Of a DNA stretch of 64,000 bases, positions 35,101-50,100 are shown piece after piece (positions within the stretch are counted from its first letter, which is position 1; each line of letters opens with the position of its first letter). The translations under genes were made by a program, and so were the position numbers. Where the stretch lies: contig CM026556.1 of NCBI GenBank assembly GCA_015143295.1, positions 15,066,547 to 15,130,546 on the forward strand, read 5' to 3'. Under the pieces are notes generated by a model. The model had not been told where the DNA came from, ran no database searches, and saw nothing but the letters and a program-made list of their open reading frames with translations. This DNA comes from Tetracentron sinense. Lineage: Eukaryota > Streptophyta > Magnoliopsida > Trochodendrales > Trochodendraceae.

Positions 35101-38100
35101 CAGGATCCCATCTAGAATTTGTCTCTCCTCAACGAATGCACCTTGTTCTGGAGATATGATAGACCCCATCACCTTCTTTAATCTAACTGCCAAGAGTTTT
35201 GAGAGAATTTTGTAGACACTTCCCACCAGACTAATGGTCGAAAATCTTTTAGTTCAGATGCATCATCTTTTTTCGGGATTAAAACCATGAAGGTACTATT
35301 GATCACTCTATCAAATTTCCCTGGGTACAAGTTTGGGGCTTGCAAGAGCAGAGAATTGGTTATTTAATGTTGTATCTGCGATAGGGTGAAGCAGGGGGGC
35401 TGTTACAGCAAGATTAATGACTGTATGAGGGTTAGACAGCAATGGGGTAGGCTGGGTGGTGTATCAAGCAAAGGGGAACAGGTGTAGGGTGTTACAGCAG
35501 CCTAGAATAGGTTGGAAACAGGTGTGGCAGCAAGGAAATAGGGCTGGGGATGGGTCTGCAGGTGGCTGGTAGAAAGGAAGGAGGTCTGCGGGTGGGTTGG
35601 GATAGTGGGAAAACCCTGCACCAGCAAGGAGAAATGGTAAGGTTGGCTAGAGTTTTGATTGATTGTAATTTCTTGAATGGAAAAATAGAAAATCAATCAA
35701 GAACAATGGAAGGAAGAAATCTAGGGTTTGGTTTGGGTGAGATTTCTTGTAAGGGAAAATGATCTAGGGTTTGATATTGATTAGGGTTTCAATGAAAACA
35801 GAAAATCATTGAGAAGAATAAAGAGAAGATCAAGAATGTACCTTAGATCTTTGGAAATCACTCCCATGGCATCACGCCAAATCCAATCACTGGAGAATGC
35901 TCAAAAACACTTTCTTTCATTCATAAAATTCATCAACTAAAATTTACAGCAGGAAATGTTGCGCCCCAAAATCCCATGTTGGTCAATGAGACCTTGGGCC
36001 CGTGACACTACATATCCATTTAACATAATCAACATAAAAAGCATTCTAAATGTGAGTCTCAATTTCCATCATATAAACTTCAATAATAAAATAATTAATA
36101 GAAACTGTTGACCAACTAACAAAATAATCCGATCACCCATATATGATCTCAATTACAGAAATTAAACCTCAGCAACATCAACTTAAATTGTATCTTATTA
36201 CATCTCTCTTAAACTAAAATAAAAACAACTATCTAGCTACTAGATCATTTATATGGATAATTATCCAGACCAACTTCTCCATCTTGGTATTCACCTTCCT
36301 GTTCCTCAGCATATTCTTCCTCAATCCAAGCTCCTGGAGCACAAATACTTAATCCTCTTGAACCTGTCGACAATAACAATTCGGCTGAGCATTGGAAACA
36401 CTCGGTGTATACAAGGTCTAGCTAACAATGTCATATCATATCATCATGGTCATGCTTTATCATAAATAAACAAATCTTACAGTTCATGTGCGGAAGCATG
36501 TAAACATAACATAATCAAAATTCATGGCAAGTTGAGAATCATGACTTGTGTAAACTTGTGCATGTGCATGTTCATGTAAGTGTTTGTAATCATGTGTATC
36601 AATGCATGTAAGATGTCTCGACATGCCTGGAACATGAAAATCCCCAATGACATGTAACATTATAATCCCCTATGGCATGTAACATGAAATATCGAATCCT
36701 CCTGAACCTGCCAACAATAACAATTTGGCTGAGCATTGGAAACACTCAGTGTATACAAGGTTTAACTAACAATGTCATATCATAAAATCATGGTCATGCT
36801 TTATCATGAATAAACAAATCTTACAGTTCATGTGTGGAAGCATGTAAACATAACATAATCAAAATTCATGGCAAGTTGAGAGTCATGACTTTTGTAAACT
36901 TGTGCATGTTCATGTAAGTGCTTGTAATCATTTGTATCAACGCATATAAGATGTCTTGACATGCTTGTAACATGAAAATCCCAAATGACATGTAACATGA
37001 TAATCCCCCATGGCATATAACATGATAATTCCCAGTGACATGAAATCATGATGTTGCTTGTGCTCGTGAGACATGTACTTGTAATACCTATCATGTGGTG
37101 CAACATGTGCCTGAGTGTCATTGTCATCATTAATGAAGGTTATCCTTTAGATTCCGATATCAGACCATCAAAACTCCACCAAAGCCACCCACATAACGAT
37201 GGTTAGAGAATTCAGAGTCGTTAATTTCTCTTAGTATTTTCCTATCCGAAATTCAACCAACCTTACATGCTTAATTACATATAATTTACATAGAAGATCA
37301 TACAAAGATAATTTATCGTACATGGAAGGTATTCACAAATATAATTATAAAATTCCAGATTCAATCTCCATCAATCATAAATCCCTTCCTCTATCTTCAT
37401 TCATATTGTACAACCCTAAAAATATCCCTTCCTCCATAATCACTCACATATGCATTGATTTTTCTGAAACATAGTTACAATAGTATGCATAGTTCATCGA
37501 TATCGTCTTCAATTCATAATAAAAAAATTAGTAGCATGTCGGGTCCCAATATCTATTATCCCATTCGAAATTATAACATGAAAACCCTCTTGAAAATATG
37601 CAAACCATACCCTTAACATAATCATCATGACATGAGAACATGCGAGCATCAATTCAGATCTTAGAATACTTATCTTATATATATTATTAGGTTAGAATAG
37701 AGTATAGTACCTTTCACAATCATCTCTCTACGATTAATCATTTGCGAATTGTCTGGATTTGGATCACCGAAGTCTTCTCCTTCTTCTCCGAGCAAAACCG
37801 TTGTACAACTTTAGGTTTCTCCTCTTTCTTTCAAAATTAGGTTTAGAATTATTAGGAAACCCTAAACCCACGAGTAAGGACCTATGTATAGGGTTAGGAG
37901 ACCTAAACCCAGTTAAACTCTCAAAAAATTGGATCTTAGAAGGTTTTAAAACCTTTTCTGCGCGATCCGTTCGAACAACTTTAGTGTTCGAATGGTAGAG
38001 TCCGTTCGAACACCCGTTCAGAGAAGCAACAGTTTTTCGTATTTTTGAGGTCCGTCCGAACGATATTGAGTCTGTTTGAACCCGTTCGAACGACTAGGGG

Positions 38101-41100
38101 TCCGTTCAAATGCCCTAGTTTATTTTTCTTTTTTTGATTTTTGTTTTTCTCTTATTCCTTCTCAATTTATACCTCTTGAATAAACTTTATGACCTAATCA
38201 ATATAAAATCATAGGAATCGTAGAATTATTATAAGTTGGCACAATTGTTGAGATCTTAATTTGCACGAATTACAAGACATGCATGATTTGGGTCTCTGCA
38301 TCCTCCCCTCCTTATGAGAATTTTGTCCTCGAAATTTGGAGCTTACACAAATAAATGAGGGTACTTTTCCCGTACTTTATCTTCTCTTTCCCAAGTGGCT
38401 GTACTTTTCCTGTACTTAATCTTCTCTTTCCCAAGTGGCTTCTTCTACGGAATGATGTTGTCAATGAAGGAGGACGAGTGGATGATCTTTATGCGGAGGA
38501 CTTGCTCTTTCCGGTCCAGAGTTTGAGCCGGTTGCTCAACTAAAGTTAATTCTTCATGGACCTCCATTAGTTCCAAATCAATGACATTTGAAGGGTCTTG
38601 AATGTATTTCCTTAACATGGAAATATGAAACACATTATGGACAACCGCCATGTGAGGAGGTAAGGCAACCTTATAAGCAACTTCTCCCACTCTTGTGATG
38701 ATTTCGATGGGGCCTACATATCTTGGACTGATTTTCCCCTTTTGCCAAATCTCATCACTCCTTTTGTTGGAGAGATCTTGGCGAACACTAGGTCTCTAAC
38801 TTAAAATTCCAAGTCTCTTTGGCGAATGTCAGTATAACTCTTTTGCCTACTCTGTGCAGTCTTAACCTTTCCCTGATCATTTTGATCCTGTTCGAAGTCT
38901 GTTCGATGAGTTTAGGATATCTTCCTTTCACCTACTTCATCCCAACATAGATGTGAACAATAACTTCTACCATAAAGTGCCTCAAAAGGTGCCATTTGAA
39001 TGCTTGCTTAGCAACTATTGTTGTAGGTAAACTCTACTAATGGCAAGTGATCATCCTAATTACCTTGGAAATCCAGCATACATGCCCATAGCATATCTTC
39101 AATAATCTGATTTATTCTTTTAGTTTGCCCATCGATTTGAGGATGAAAGACTGTGCTGAAATCTAATTGAAAACCCATAGCTTGCTGAAAGGTTTTCCAA
39201 AATCTCAAAATGAACCTCGGATCTCTGTCCGAAACAATGCTAACTGGTACACCATGTAAACGAACCACCTCCTTGATGTATAAGCTTGCTAACTGAATCA
39301 AATTGAATGTAGTGCGATATGGAAGAAAGTGAGCTGACTTAGTCAATCGGTCAACTACAACCCATATAACATCGGAGTTTTTTGCTGTTCTTGGCAAACC
39401 CACTACAAAGTCCATCGAGATGTTTTCCCACTTCCATTCTGGAATAGGGAGTGATTGAAGGAGTCATGCAAGTCTTTGGTGTTCGGCCTTAACTTGTTGG
39501 CAAACCGAACACTTAGATACATGTTGTCACATCTCTCTTCATATTTCTCCACAAGAAGTGCTTCTTGGTACATTTTGGTGCTTCCGAGATGAACAATATA
39601 CCTTGACTTGTGTGCCTCATCCAAGATTTCTCTCCGTAGTTCCTCATCTGCTGGAACACATTCTCTCATCAAAGGAAAGAGAACCATCCCCATTCATCTG
39701 GAAGTCTTTGTTGCCCTTGCTAATCATCTTGTTGAAAAACTCCCACAGTTTATCTGTGGTCTGAAATCCTTGATTTGTCCAATAGCATTGTCCTGACTGT
39801 GATGTTAGCCATTAAGGCTCCTGATGTTTGCCTCATTGTTGGACAAGTCCTCCAATAATCTCCATTCATGAACCATCATGTGAGTCGATATTCCTGAAGG
39901 CTATTTGTTGAGTGCATCAGCCACTACACTGGCCTTCTCCGGATGGTATAGGATCAAGCAATCATAATCCTTGATGAACTCTACTCGATGGCGTTGCCTC
40001 AATTTTAACTCAGCAAAGCTCCAGAGGTTTTGAGCACTTAAGAGAAGAGATACTTCAAGCTCTTATGATTTGTGAAAATCTCAAATTGTTCCCCATATAG
40101 GTAATGCCTCAATATCTTAAGAGCAAATACAACTGCTGCAAGCTCTAGATCGTGAGTAGGATAGTTCTTGTGGTTCTTCAGTTGTCGGGAATCATAGGCA
40201 ATTACTTTCCTGTGTTGCATAAGAACACATCCTAATCCAATGTGCAAAGCATCATTGTATACCACCACTCCACTACCGGATGAAAGTCTTAATATTGGTG
40301 CCGTAGTGAGGCGTATCTTCAACTCTAGGAAGCTTGTTTCACATTTCTCATCCCATGTGAATCTGGCATTCTTCCTAGTTAGGTGGGTGAGTGTTGCTGC
40401 CAAGCTGGAAAACCCTTCAACAAATCTTCTATAATAGCCAGTCAGGCCCAAAAAGCTCCTGATCTTGGTAACACTCTTGGGTCTACCCCAATATGCTACT
40501 GCTTCTATCTTAGAAGAATCGACTGAGATCCCTTCTGCTGATACTACGTGGCCTAGAAATGACACTTTTTCTAGCCAAAACTCTCGCTAAGTTTAGCATA
40601 TAACTCATGCTCTCTTAGGTTCTTCAATGTGTTCCAGAGGTTTTTCTCATGATCCTCTCGTGTCTTGGAGTATATTAGGATATCATCCACAAATACTACC
40701 ACATAATTATCCAGGGTTGGCCAGAATATCCTATTCATCAGATTTATAAAAGCTGCTGGAGCATTTGTCAAACCAAAAGGCATGACCAGAAACTCATAGT
40801 CTATATCGAGTTCTGAAAGCAGTGTTAGGAATATCTTCCTCTTTTATCTTCAACTGATGGTAGCCCGATCGAAGATCAATCTTCGAGAAGTACTTGGCTC
40901 CTTGCAACTAGTCAAATAAGTCATCTATCCGTGACAATGGATATTTATTCTTGATGGTGACCTTATTCAGTTCCTTATAGTCAATGCACATCCTCGTCAA
41001 ACCATCTTTCTTCACAAAGAGCATTGAAGCTCTCCATAGTGATACTGGGTGGCTGGGTCTGAGGGGGCTGCTGTTGGTTCTTACTAGGGAAGTCCCTAAT

Positions 41101-44100
41101 CCTATGAGTCAGATATCCACAGTGGAAACATCCTCTTGTGACTGTTTGGGATTCACCTGGAGTATGCCTCTTGTTGCATTGCCCACATATATCGTATGTA
41201 GGTGTCCATGTAGCAGGCTGTGTAGCTTTAAGTGCCTAAGTGTGAGGGGCAATAGGCACCGGTGTAGGCTTCTGAACTTGAGCTGGCCTAGTAACTGGTT
41301 CTGGTCCTATAGTCGTAGGCCTTTTATCCTGAGGGCCCATTTTTCCTAGAGGAGGCCTAGTAAAACTCTCCTTATTACTCTGCTCTTTTCCTCAATAACT
41401 CCTCTGAATTCTGCTCTGCTAGCTGAGCATTGTCATTGACCTCTGCAAAGGCCTCAAGTCAGAACATAGAGACTCTATCTTTGATAGAGGACCTCAATCC
41501 TCTTTCGAACTTCTGAGCCTTCATCGCCTCATTAGCGATTATTTGTGGAGCAAATCTAGAAGGCTTAGAAAACTTGGCCTTATATTCGGCCACAATTATG
41601 CTCCCCTACTCTAGCGTAAGGAACTCTACTTCTTTCTTCTCCCTGACCACAACTGGAAGTAATTCTTATAAAAGACATTAAGAAACTCTCCCCAAGTCTA
41701 TGGTTGACCTGTTTGGTCATGTCCTTAGTCCTGGTAGCTGCTCTCCACCAATGTTCTACTTCCCCTTCTATGACAAAGGAAAAGCCCAAGTGACCCTTTC
41801 AGCTTCAGTAGGTGCCACGACAGAGAACATCTTCTCTATTTACATTATCCATGCTTCTATAGCAATGGGATCTGTGCTCCTATAAAATGCCGAAGGCCTC
41901 AATCTTCCGAACGCCTCTATCCCAGCTAATGCTCTGGGTGGGGGAGGTGCATGTGTAGCTGCAGCAGGAACAGCAGGTTGCCTAGCTGCCAACAGTGGCA
42001 TGTTCTCGGCAATAGACCCTGAAATTTGGGTCTTATAAGACTACTCATTGCCAAAAGGAATATCCCCTCCATTGCTCCTGGTGTGATATCCATGACCTCG
42101 GTTACCGCGCCTCATTCTGTATATCTTGAGAGCAAACAGTAAACCTAACTTTTAAAAGGAAAATTTACACATATCGCTAACACTCAAGTCTTAGCCGAGA
42201 CAATTCTAGTGTTTTATTCATGATGTTGCTTTTATGTTTTTCGCAATATTCTTTGACACTTGATTCTAATTCTGTCGGTATCTCATTCAATTCAATTCTA
42301 AGCTCATCTTGGTCAACTGCCTTATCCCTAAGGGACCTAATGTCTTTGCTCTGATACCAAAATCCCATGTTGGTCAATAAGACCTTGGGCCCGTGACACT
42401 GCATATTTATATAACATAATCAACATAAAAGGCATGTTAAATGTAAGTCAAAATTTTTCCATCATATAAACTTCAATAATAAAAAAATCTATAGAAACTG
42501 TTGACCAACTAACAGAATAATTTGATTGCCCGTATGATCTCAATTACAGAAGTTAAACCTAAGCAACATCAACTTAAATTTTATCTTATTACATCTCGTT
42601 CAAATTGAAATAAAAACAACTATCTAGTTACTAGATCAATAATATGGATAATGATCCAGATCGACTTCTCCATCTTGGTATTCACCTTCCTGTTCCTCAG
42701 CATCTCCTGGAGCACAAATATTGAATCCTCCTGAACCTTCCGACGGTAACAATTAGCTAACACTGTCATATCATATAATCATGGTCATGCTTTATAATAA
42801 ATAAACGTATCTTACAGTTCATATGCGGAAGCATGTAAACATAACATAATCATCATTCATGACATGTTGAGACTGGTGACTCGTGTAAACTTGTGCATGT
42901 TAATGTAAGTGTATGTAAATCATGTGTATATTGGCATGTAAGATGTCTCAACAACGCCAGTAACATGAAAATCCCCAATGACATGTAACATGATAATCCC
43001 CCATGGCATATAACATGATAATTCCCAGTGACATGAAATCATGATGCGGCTTGTGCTCGTGAGATATGTACTTGTAATACCTATCATGCAGTGCAACATG
43101 TGCCTTAGTGTCATGGTCGTCAACCTTCATCTAGGTTATCCCTTAGATTCCGATATCAAACCATCGAAACTCCACCAAAGCCACCCACATAACGATGGTT
43201 AGAGAATTTGGGGTCGTTAATATCTTTCTTTAAGTATTTTTCTATTTGAAATTCAACCAACCTTACATCCTTAATTATATATAATTTACATTAAAGATCA
43301 TACAAGGATAATTTATCGTACATGAAGGTAGTCACATTTATAATCATAAAATTCCAGATTCAATCTCCACCAATCATAAATCCTTTCCTCCATCTTCATT
43401 CATAGTACAACCCTAAAAATATCTCTTCCTCCATAATCACTCACATATGCATTGATTTTCTAGCAAAACACTTACAATAGTATGCAAAGTTCATCAATAT
43501 CATCTTCAATTCATAATCATAAATCAGTAGCATGTCAGTTCCCAATATCCATTATCCCATTCGAAATTTTAACATGAAAACCCTTTAGAAAATATGCAAA
43601 CCCTACCCTTAACTTAATCATCATGACATGAGAACATGTGAGCATCAATTTAGATCTTAGAATTCTTATCTTATAAATATTATTAGGTTAGAACAGTGTA
43701 TAGTACTTTTCACAATCGTTTCCCTACAATTAATCGTTTGCGAATGGCCTGGATTTGGATCACCGAAGTCTTCTCCTTCTTCTATGATCAAAACCGATGC
43801 ACAACTTTAGGTTTCTCGTCTTTCTCTCAAAATTAGGTTTTGAATTATTTGGAAACCCAGTTTAACTCTCGAAAAATTGGATCTTAAAAGGTTTTAGAAC
43901 CTTTTCTGCGCGACCCGTTCAAACAACTTTAGTGTCTGTTCGAACGGTATTGAGTCCGTTCGAACGCCCATTCAGAGAAGCTACTGTTTTTCATATTTTT
44001 GAGGTCAGTTCGAACGGTATTGAGTCAGTTTGAACCCGTTCGAATGGCTAGGTGTCCGTTCGAACACCCTGGCCTGTTTTGTTTTTCTTGATTTTTGCTT

Positions 44101-47100
44101 TTCTCTTGTTCATTCTCAATTTAAACCTCTTGAATACACTTTATGATCTAATCAATATGAAATCATAAGAATCATAGATCTTTATTTTATTTGCACGAGT
44201 TACAATGCATGCAATATTTGGGTCTCTACAAAAAATAAGTTTAAATAGATGCAAACCCTACTTGTTTAAAGACTAAAATATTCAAACTATTAAAAAGACT
44301 AAAATAACCCAATACTAATAAATTGTTTCCTCCATAACTAAAAGTTTGGCTAATTGAGCTTTAAAAACCCTACTAAATCAGCCAATATGCACACCTTCTC
44401 AATGTAGGGTCGTCAATGTGTCTAAATGAGGTCTTCAATACTCCAAATCATCTATCCATAGTGACATGGGGGCATTCTTCTTCTTCCTCCACTTATGATA
44501 AACTTTAAGCTCCTTTTGATGTTGGATGTCCGCATCAATCTACCTTTATTTAGTGTAACCATAGATGTAAGATGGGTCTACGGTTCCAACCGTAGTTCTA
44601 ACATAAATGTAAGATAGATTTGCGGTTGCATATCTTCTTCTTCTTCCTCCGCTTATGATAAACTTTAAGCTCCTTTTGATGTTGGATGTCCACATCAATC
44701 TACCTTTATTTAGTGTAACCATAGATGTAAGATGGGTCTACGGTTCCAACCGTACTTCTACCATAAATGTAAGATAGATCTGTGGTTGCATATCTGCAAT
44801 AACTCTGTTTGTGTGTTGTAATGTGTCAATTTTCATATCTACGGTAAAAATTCACGAAATGAGATCTATCATTATCTAGTATAATTCTATACTATAAACA
44901 AGAAATTTAACATAGAACCAAGTTTCATTGATATGGATGAGGTTTTTGAGCCCACCCATAATGAGTTATGAGTCTGTAGTGTCGGTTTTAAGTTTCAACA
45001 TTTCCTGAAATATGAGTGAATGTTATCACTGTTTTCCATAATATTTCCCCAATCCCAATTTGAGAAGATAATTTGTAGGACAAAAAATTAGAGAGGAATT
45101 TGCAGAAGAAAATAGTAGGAGCTCTATTCAAGTCCAAATATTGTCCACTATGTTAGTAGCTTCTTCCATGAAGCCCTCTTGATATCTTTCTCCTTACCTA
45201 TGACAATTGTCTTGCCAACCTACAAAGCAGTCCACCACCCTAAGTCCTAACCTTTAAGGTTGGGATAGAAGTGCCTACAAATGCTACAACCAAGGACCTC
45301 CACTTGTGCAAGCAACTTGCATCAATTCTGCATCAAGCAAAATCAATGAGATCATGAGAAGTTACGTGAGAAATATGTATCAAATTTTGATTCACCAAAC
45401 CTGCCTTAAGAGAAAGATATTAGTGGGGTTTGTTAGTCATCAACTATTCATATCATTTGTGAAGTAGAGAGTTTGTTGTGCTTTAACTTGCAGTAGTTTT
45501 TGCCCTAGATTGTGGGTAGCAGTTCCGAAGGCTAGGCACTAACTTAGCCTAGATGGCGAAGCATCTAGGATTTTAAATTTTGCAAAACCAATGACTAGAT
45601 CATTACATTTCCTGAAATAATGTCATTATTTACTTGATTTACTAGGATGGAGCAAGGATAACACAAGAGCCTTTTGTCTTGGATTTTCCTTTGTTGCAAA
45701 ATGTGTCAAAATTATTTGAATTAATCAGCCCCTTCAGGCATTCTTAGTTATAGCATTGGCTACTGAAATCTCAAACTCCTGCAACTAAATGGCTGAAATG
45801 GAAGTGGGCCACTTGCAATATGCTCTTCAAACTGGATTTCTTAATTTATTGACCTTTTGTTGCAAATAACTTGTTTTAAACAAATGTACACCATCACTCA
45901 ACAACGTGAAGTCTTCAACCTTTGGCTTCTGGTTGCAGATAAACCACCAATTCAAGAACTTCATCAGTTTTTGGAATTTCAACTGCCAAGGCAATGGGCA
46001 CCAGTCCTTAATGAACTTTCTCTTGGTCCGCAGAGGCTTCAGCAAAGCAGCACATCCCTACAGTTTAGCCTCCTGGGTCCCAAGCTATTTGTTAACACCA
46101 CTCCGGTAATGCTTCTTTTCTCCTTGAAATTAACCTAGTTTTTATTATGGATGGTTCCAGAGTCTATAGTTATAAAGGTTTCAGTCTTGTTATAAAGGTT
46201 TCACGATCTGTCTTTTCCTTGTTTTGAGCTAGATTCCACGCCATTCAGGAAAACAAAATGCAATTCTACCTATGAATTCATCATCCTAGTGCTGATTTGG
46301 TTGGTCAGTTATTGAATGGTCGGTAGACGAACTAATTTACTTGTCTTAATCTTTCATTTAAGAGAAAGATTAAGAGTGATGTATGAACTATGAAGCACAA
46401 CAATTTATCATCCTAGTGCTGATTTGGTTGGTCACTTTAATGAATGGTTGGTTGACGAAAACTTTATACTAATTCCCTTTCTTAATCTTTTCTCCGAGAG
46501 AGAGAGAGATTAAGACTGAAGTATGAAAGAAATATGGTTGTCTGAAAAGAAGTGTTCAAATGGACAGAAAACAATAATTGGCCCAATATGATGTACAAAC
46601 TTTAGGATTTCTGGATTTGAGTGTCTTTAAAGTTTTTTTTTTTTAATCTAGCAAGTGGCTCATCAATTGAATGATCTAGATTGATTTGTGTGCCTTCAGG
46701 GCACTATGCTTTTAGGATTGCTAGATCTGTGTGCCTTTTGAGTTTTGTTTTTCCTTCTTCTAGTAAGTGGCTCATCGATTGAATGATATAGATTGATTTG
46801 TGCATTTTCAAGCCACTATTTTCTTCCTCCTACTTACATATCCCACAAAACTATAGGAGACCAATTTAAGACAATCAAAAATAAGAACATAGGTGTTATT
46901 ATACATCTCAGGATTGCCAGATTCGTCATTCGTGTGCCTTTAGAGCTATTGTCCCTTGCTGTTGTTATTATCAATTGCATGATCCAGATTGATTTGTGTG
47001 GCTCAATCTTAAGATCTAAATGTACACTACTCTTCCCCCTTACTAAAATACTCTGCAAAACTAGTGGGACCAATTTAAAACCAAATATTTATAATTGAAA

Positions 47101-50100
47101 TAAAGAACATACGTTTTATGGTCCATTTATTGTGCCCCTAAATTTTGGGATATATAATTCCCACAAACAAGCGAATTGGAGTAAGGTACACCCCCCCTAA
47201 AATCTAATGTGCTGAGATCAAGAATAAGGAAAACTATAAAATTGCAATCTTATCACAAACAATTAATCAAGAAAACAATTTTATAACAATTCGAGGCCAC
47301 GTCACAAACCTACAATGCGATCCTCAGTTTTATCTGCGAGGGTTGTATAGAATTCAATATTTCCACAAGCTTAGAGATTGCTATTAATTCAATGCAGATT
47401 TCTTATCCAATTCTAGGGTTTGAAATTGAATTAGGTTTTAGGTATTGCTGTTTTAGGGTTTTGGGAATATATAATGGATTATGATTGCAATGGGGGTGAA
47501 GCCTGGCTGCTGTAACAACAATTAGAGGTATCTAGAGTTGCTGTAATAGGAATGAGGCAAGGGTAACAGGCTTGCAACAGTATGCCAGTTGGTTATGTCA
47601 GCCTGGGACAGCAATAGGGGAAGATTGGGGAATGGGATGGTACAGCAGCCACTAGGACTGGGGAATAGGTTTGGCAACAATGGGGGGACTGTTTGGGCTG
47701 TTGGACAGGTCTGGACAGCAAAGCAAAGGGGTTGGGGCAGGTGCGGCAGCAATGACAGGGATAGGGGGGCTTGCGGCAGTGCTGGAATAACAGGGGGAGG
47801 GCTGCAGCAGTCAATAGGGACGGCTGTGAAGGCTGTAACAGTAACGGGGAAGGCTAGGTTTTAGGTTTCTTGCAAGGTGAATATGATCTAGGGAAAGCAA
47901 AGGTGTTGGGACAGGTGCGGCAGCAATGACAGGGATAGGGGGGCTTGTGGCAGTGCTGGAATAACAGGGGGAGGGCTGCAGCAGCCAATAGGGACGGCTG
48001 CGAAGGCTGTAACAGTAACGGGGAAGGCTAGGTTTTAGTTTTCTTGCAAAGGGAATAGGATCTAGTGTTTTTGTTTAAAGGTTTCATTGAGAAAACAGAA
48101 AATTAAAGAAAAAGAAAGGAAAAGAGATCTAGGCTTTCATAAATTAGTGTCTCAATGAGGAACAAAAAAATTGAGAAAAACAACGGAGAAAAGAGAGAAT
48201 AATATACATTAGACCCTTGGGAATCAATCCCATGGCATCACACCAAGAATCTTTTGGGAATCGCTCCCATTGGCATCACACCAAATCCAATCAATGGAGA
48301 ATGCTCAAAAAAGCACTTTTCTTTGAACACAGGAATGCTTGTGAGTCTCAACTAAAGACTTCATTAATAAAATTCATTAACCAACAATTTACAGTAGAAA
48401 TTAAGTTTGAATAGATAAAAACCCTACTTGTTTAAAGACTAAAATATTCAACTATTAAAAAGACAAACAACCCAATACTAATAAATTGTTTCCTCCGTAA
48501 CTAAAAGTCTAGCCCACTGGGATTTAAAAACCATGCTAAATCAACCCATATGCACATCTTCCCAATGTGGGGTATTCCTAATGATCAATGTATACATATG
48601 AGGTCTTTAATATCCCAAATCTTCTATCCATAGTGACATGAGAGCCTTCTTCTTCTTCCTCCGCTGATGATGAACTTTAAACTCATTTTGATGCTGGATA
48701 TCCGCATCACTAATGTTTTCAGAAGAAAGGTTAAAAAGATGAAATATTAGTGCTAGGAATGATGTGTTCTTGGGAAGCATATAGGAATTTCCCCTGCATA
48801 AACTTTGAGATTTTAGCATATCTTGAGCAATTGTAAACCAAAACACCCTTTCAATCTAGAGGATGTCCTGGGTCATGACTTATCTTTTAGTAGCACAGCC
48901 ATGTTGAGCATTTTTTTTTCTTATTTTGATGGTATCACATGCCTTGATATCTTATAACAGATGACTTGACACCATGCTTTTACTCTCATCTTTGATAGGG
49001 CTGTATTTGAACCGAGCTGAGCCAAGCTTGGCTAATCTTGAGCCTGGTTTGAACATGCCCGAGCTCGTCTTGAGCTTGATTTTAGCTCGAATGTTCAGGC
49101 TTGAGCTTGGCTTGAAAAAGCTTGATCAACCTCGAGCTGAGTTTGAGCTTGAACTTGATTCAAGTCGAGTCGAGCTCGTGGCTCAAGCTTGATTCGAATT
49201 TTAGTGATATTTTGATCAATTTTACATAATCTTAATATAATAATTTATTATTAAATTAGAATACAAGAAACTACACAAAATTAATCTTATCCTACACAAA
49301 AATCATATTTGGGGTCCTCAGTTCAGAAGTAGAGAGTTAGGGTTTTTGTTTTTAACTTCTCAACTTTCTTTTGTTATTATTACCTCATTTATTTATTTAT
49401 AAGTTAAAAATTATTATTATATATTAATATAAACAGCAGTACCAAAAAAATATTATATATAATAATGCTTCAAGGCGAGCAGAGCTAAAGCCGAACTGAA
49501 CCCTAAACGAGCCAAGCTTCAAGTTGAGTCGAATCAAATAGGGTTTGGCTCAATCTTTGACTTGTTTGAACATTCAAGCTCAAATAAAAACTTGGCTTGA
49601 TCATTCGAGCCTAAAATACCAGCAGCTTGAATTTGGCTTGAACGAGCTGATCCAAACTCATGAGCCAGCTTGGTTTGAATGCCGCCCTAATCTTTGATGC
49701 TTCTTGTGGAAGAGAGATGGATTTTTTATTTAAAAGAAACAATTTAATTTCATTACATCTAAACTTATTGTGTAGCATGCCAATTCCATCACCTGATTGC
49801 TTTCGTTTCAGGCTGCAAACCTGCTCCCGGGAATCTCTGTTGAGGTGTTGGTGCATGCCCTGTTGGTCAGGTGTGATTGTGCAAAACCAACAGATTTTGG
49901 GTTTCAACCATGGTTCACAAACTCGACTCGAATCGGAAGTTAGCCGGGTCAAGTAACTCGGAAAACTCGACTTGATCCAACTCGAAATATATATGTATTA
50001 ACTTGAAAAAACTGGGTTAAAAATACTTAAAGTACGCTAGTTTTACAGCCTCAAACCTAAAAACTAAGTTTAACAGAACCCATAGTAGGTTGTCTTTGTA

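Larger units (their letters stand above)
35957..38300 (-). repeat. 3' LTR of gypsy B
   Basis: On the minus strand it runs TGCAGAGACCCAAATCATG ... GGGGCGCAACA. It contains a GTTCGAACG palindrome array (37965-38110), a CATG-rich zone (36540-37100), an internal duplication of about 345 bp (36350-36695 and 36697-37035) and two hairpin copies (36385-36405, 36729-36749). Confidence 0.9.
35957..44230 (-). mobile_element. Ty3/gypsy chromovirus B (Tekay-like), nearly full length
   Basis: LTRs at 35957-38300 (3' LTR) and 42356-44230 (5' LTR) enclose gag, RT, RNase H, integrase and a chromovirus C-terminal tail on the minus strand. The LTRs are clearly related but have diverged and carry indels. The insertion site within repeat D is confirmed by the uninterrupted copy near 48380-48400. 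Protease and the first part of RT are deleted near 41040. The 5' LTR has lost its last dozen bases (GGGGCGCAACA), so its edge touches the primer site directly. Confidence 0.92.
28006..45938 (+). other. Intron 5 (17.9 kb)
   Basis: GTAAGC to GGTTGCAG. It contains Copia G, LINE H, repeat D copy 1 split by LINE I and gypsy B, and a 160-bp tandem duplication. 28006-28690 and 44800-45938 show no recognisable feature. Confidence 0.88.

Noticed and set aside
42920..43130. His/Met/Thr-rich frames in the gypsy B LTR (also 36828-37130)
   Set aside because: They are produced by CATG/ACATG repeats and are not conserved in frame between the LTRs.
47522..47864. Reading frames rich in Gly, Pro and Cys
   Set aside because: They come from the GGCAGCA-rich tandem duplication in repeat D, which also occurs in non-coding form in copy 1.
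48974..49192. Leu/Glu-rich frame resembling a structural repeat protein
   Set aside because: It is created by GAGCTTG subterminal words of hAT-4.
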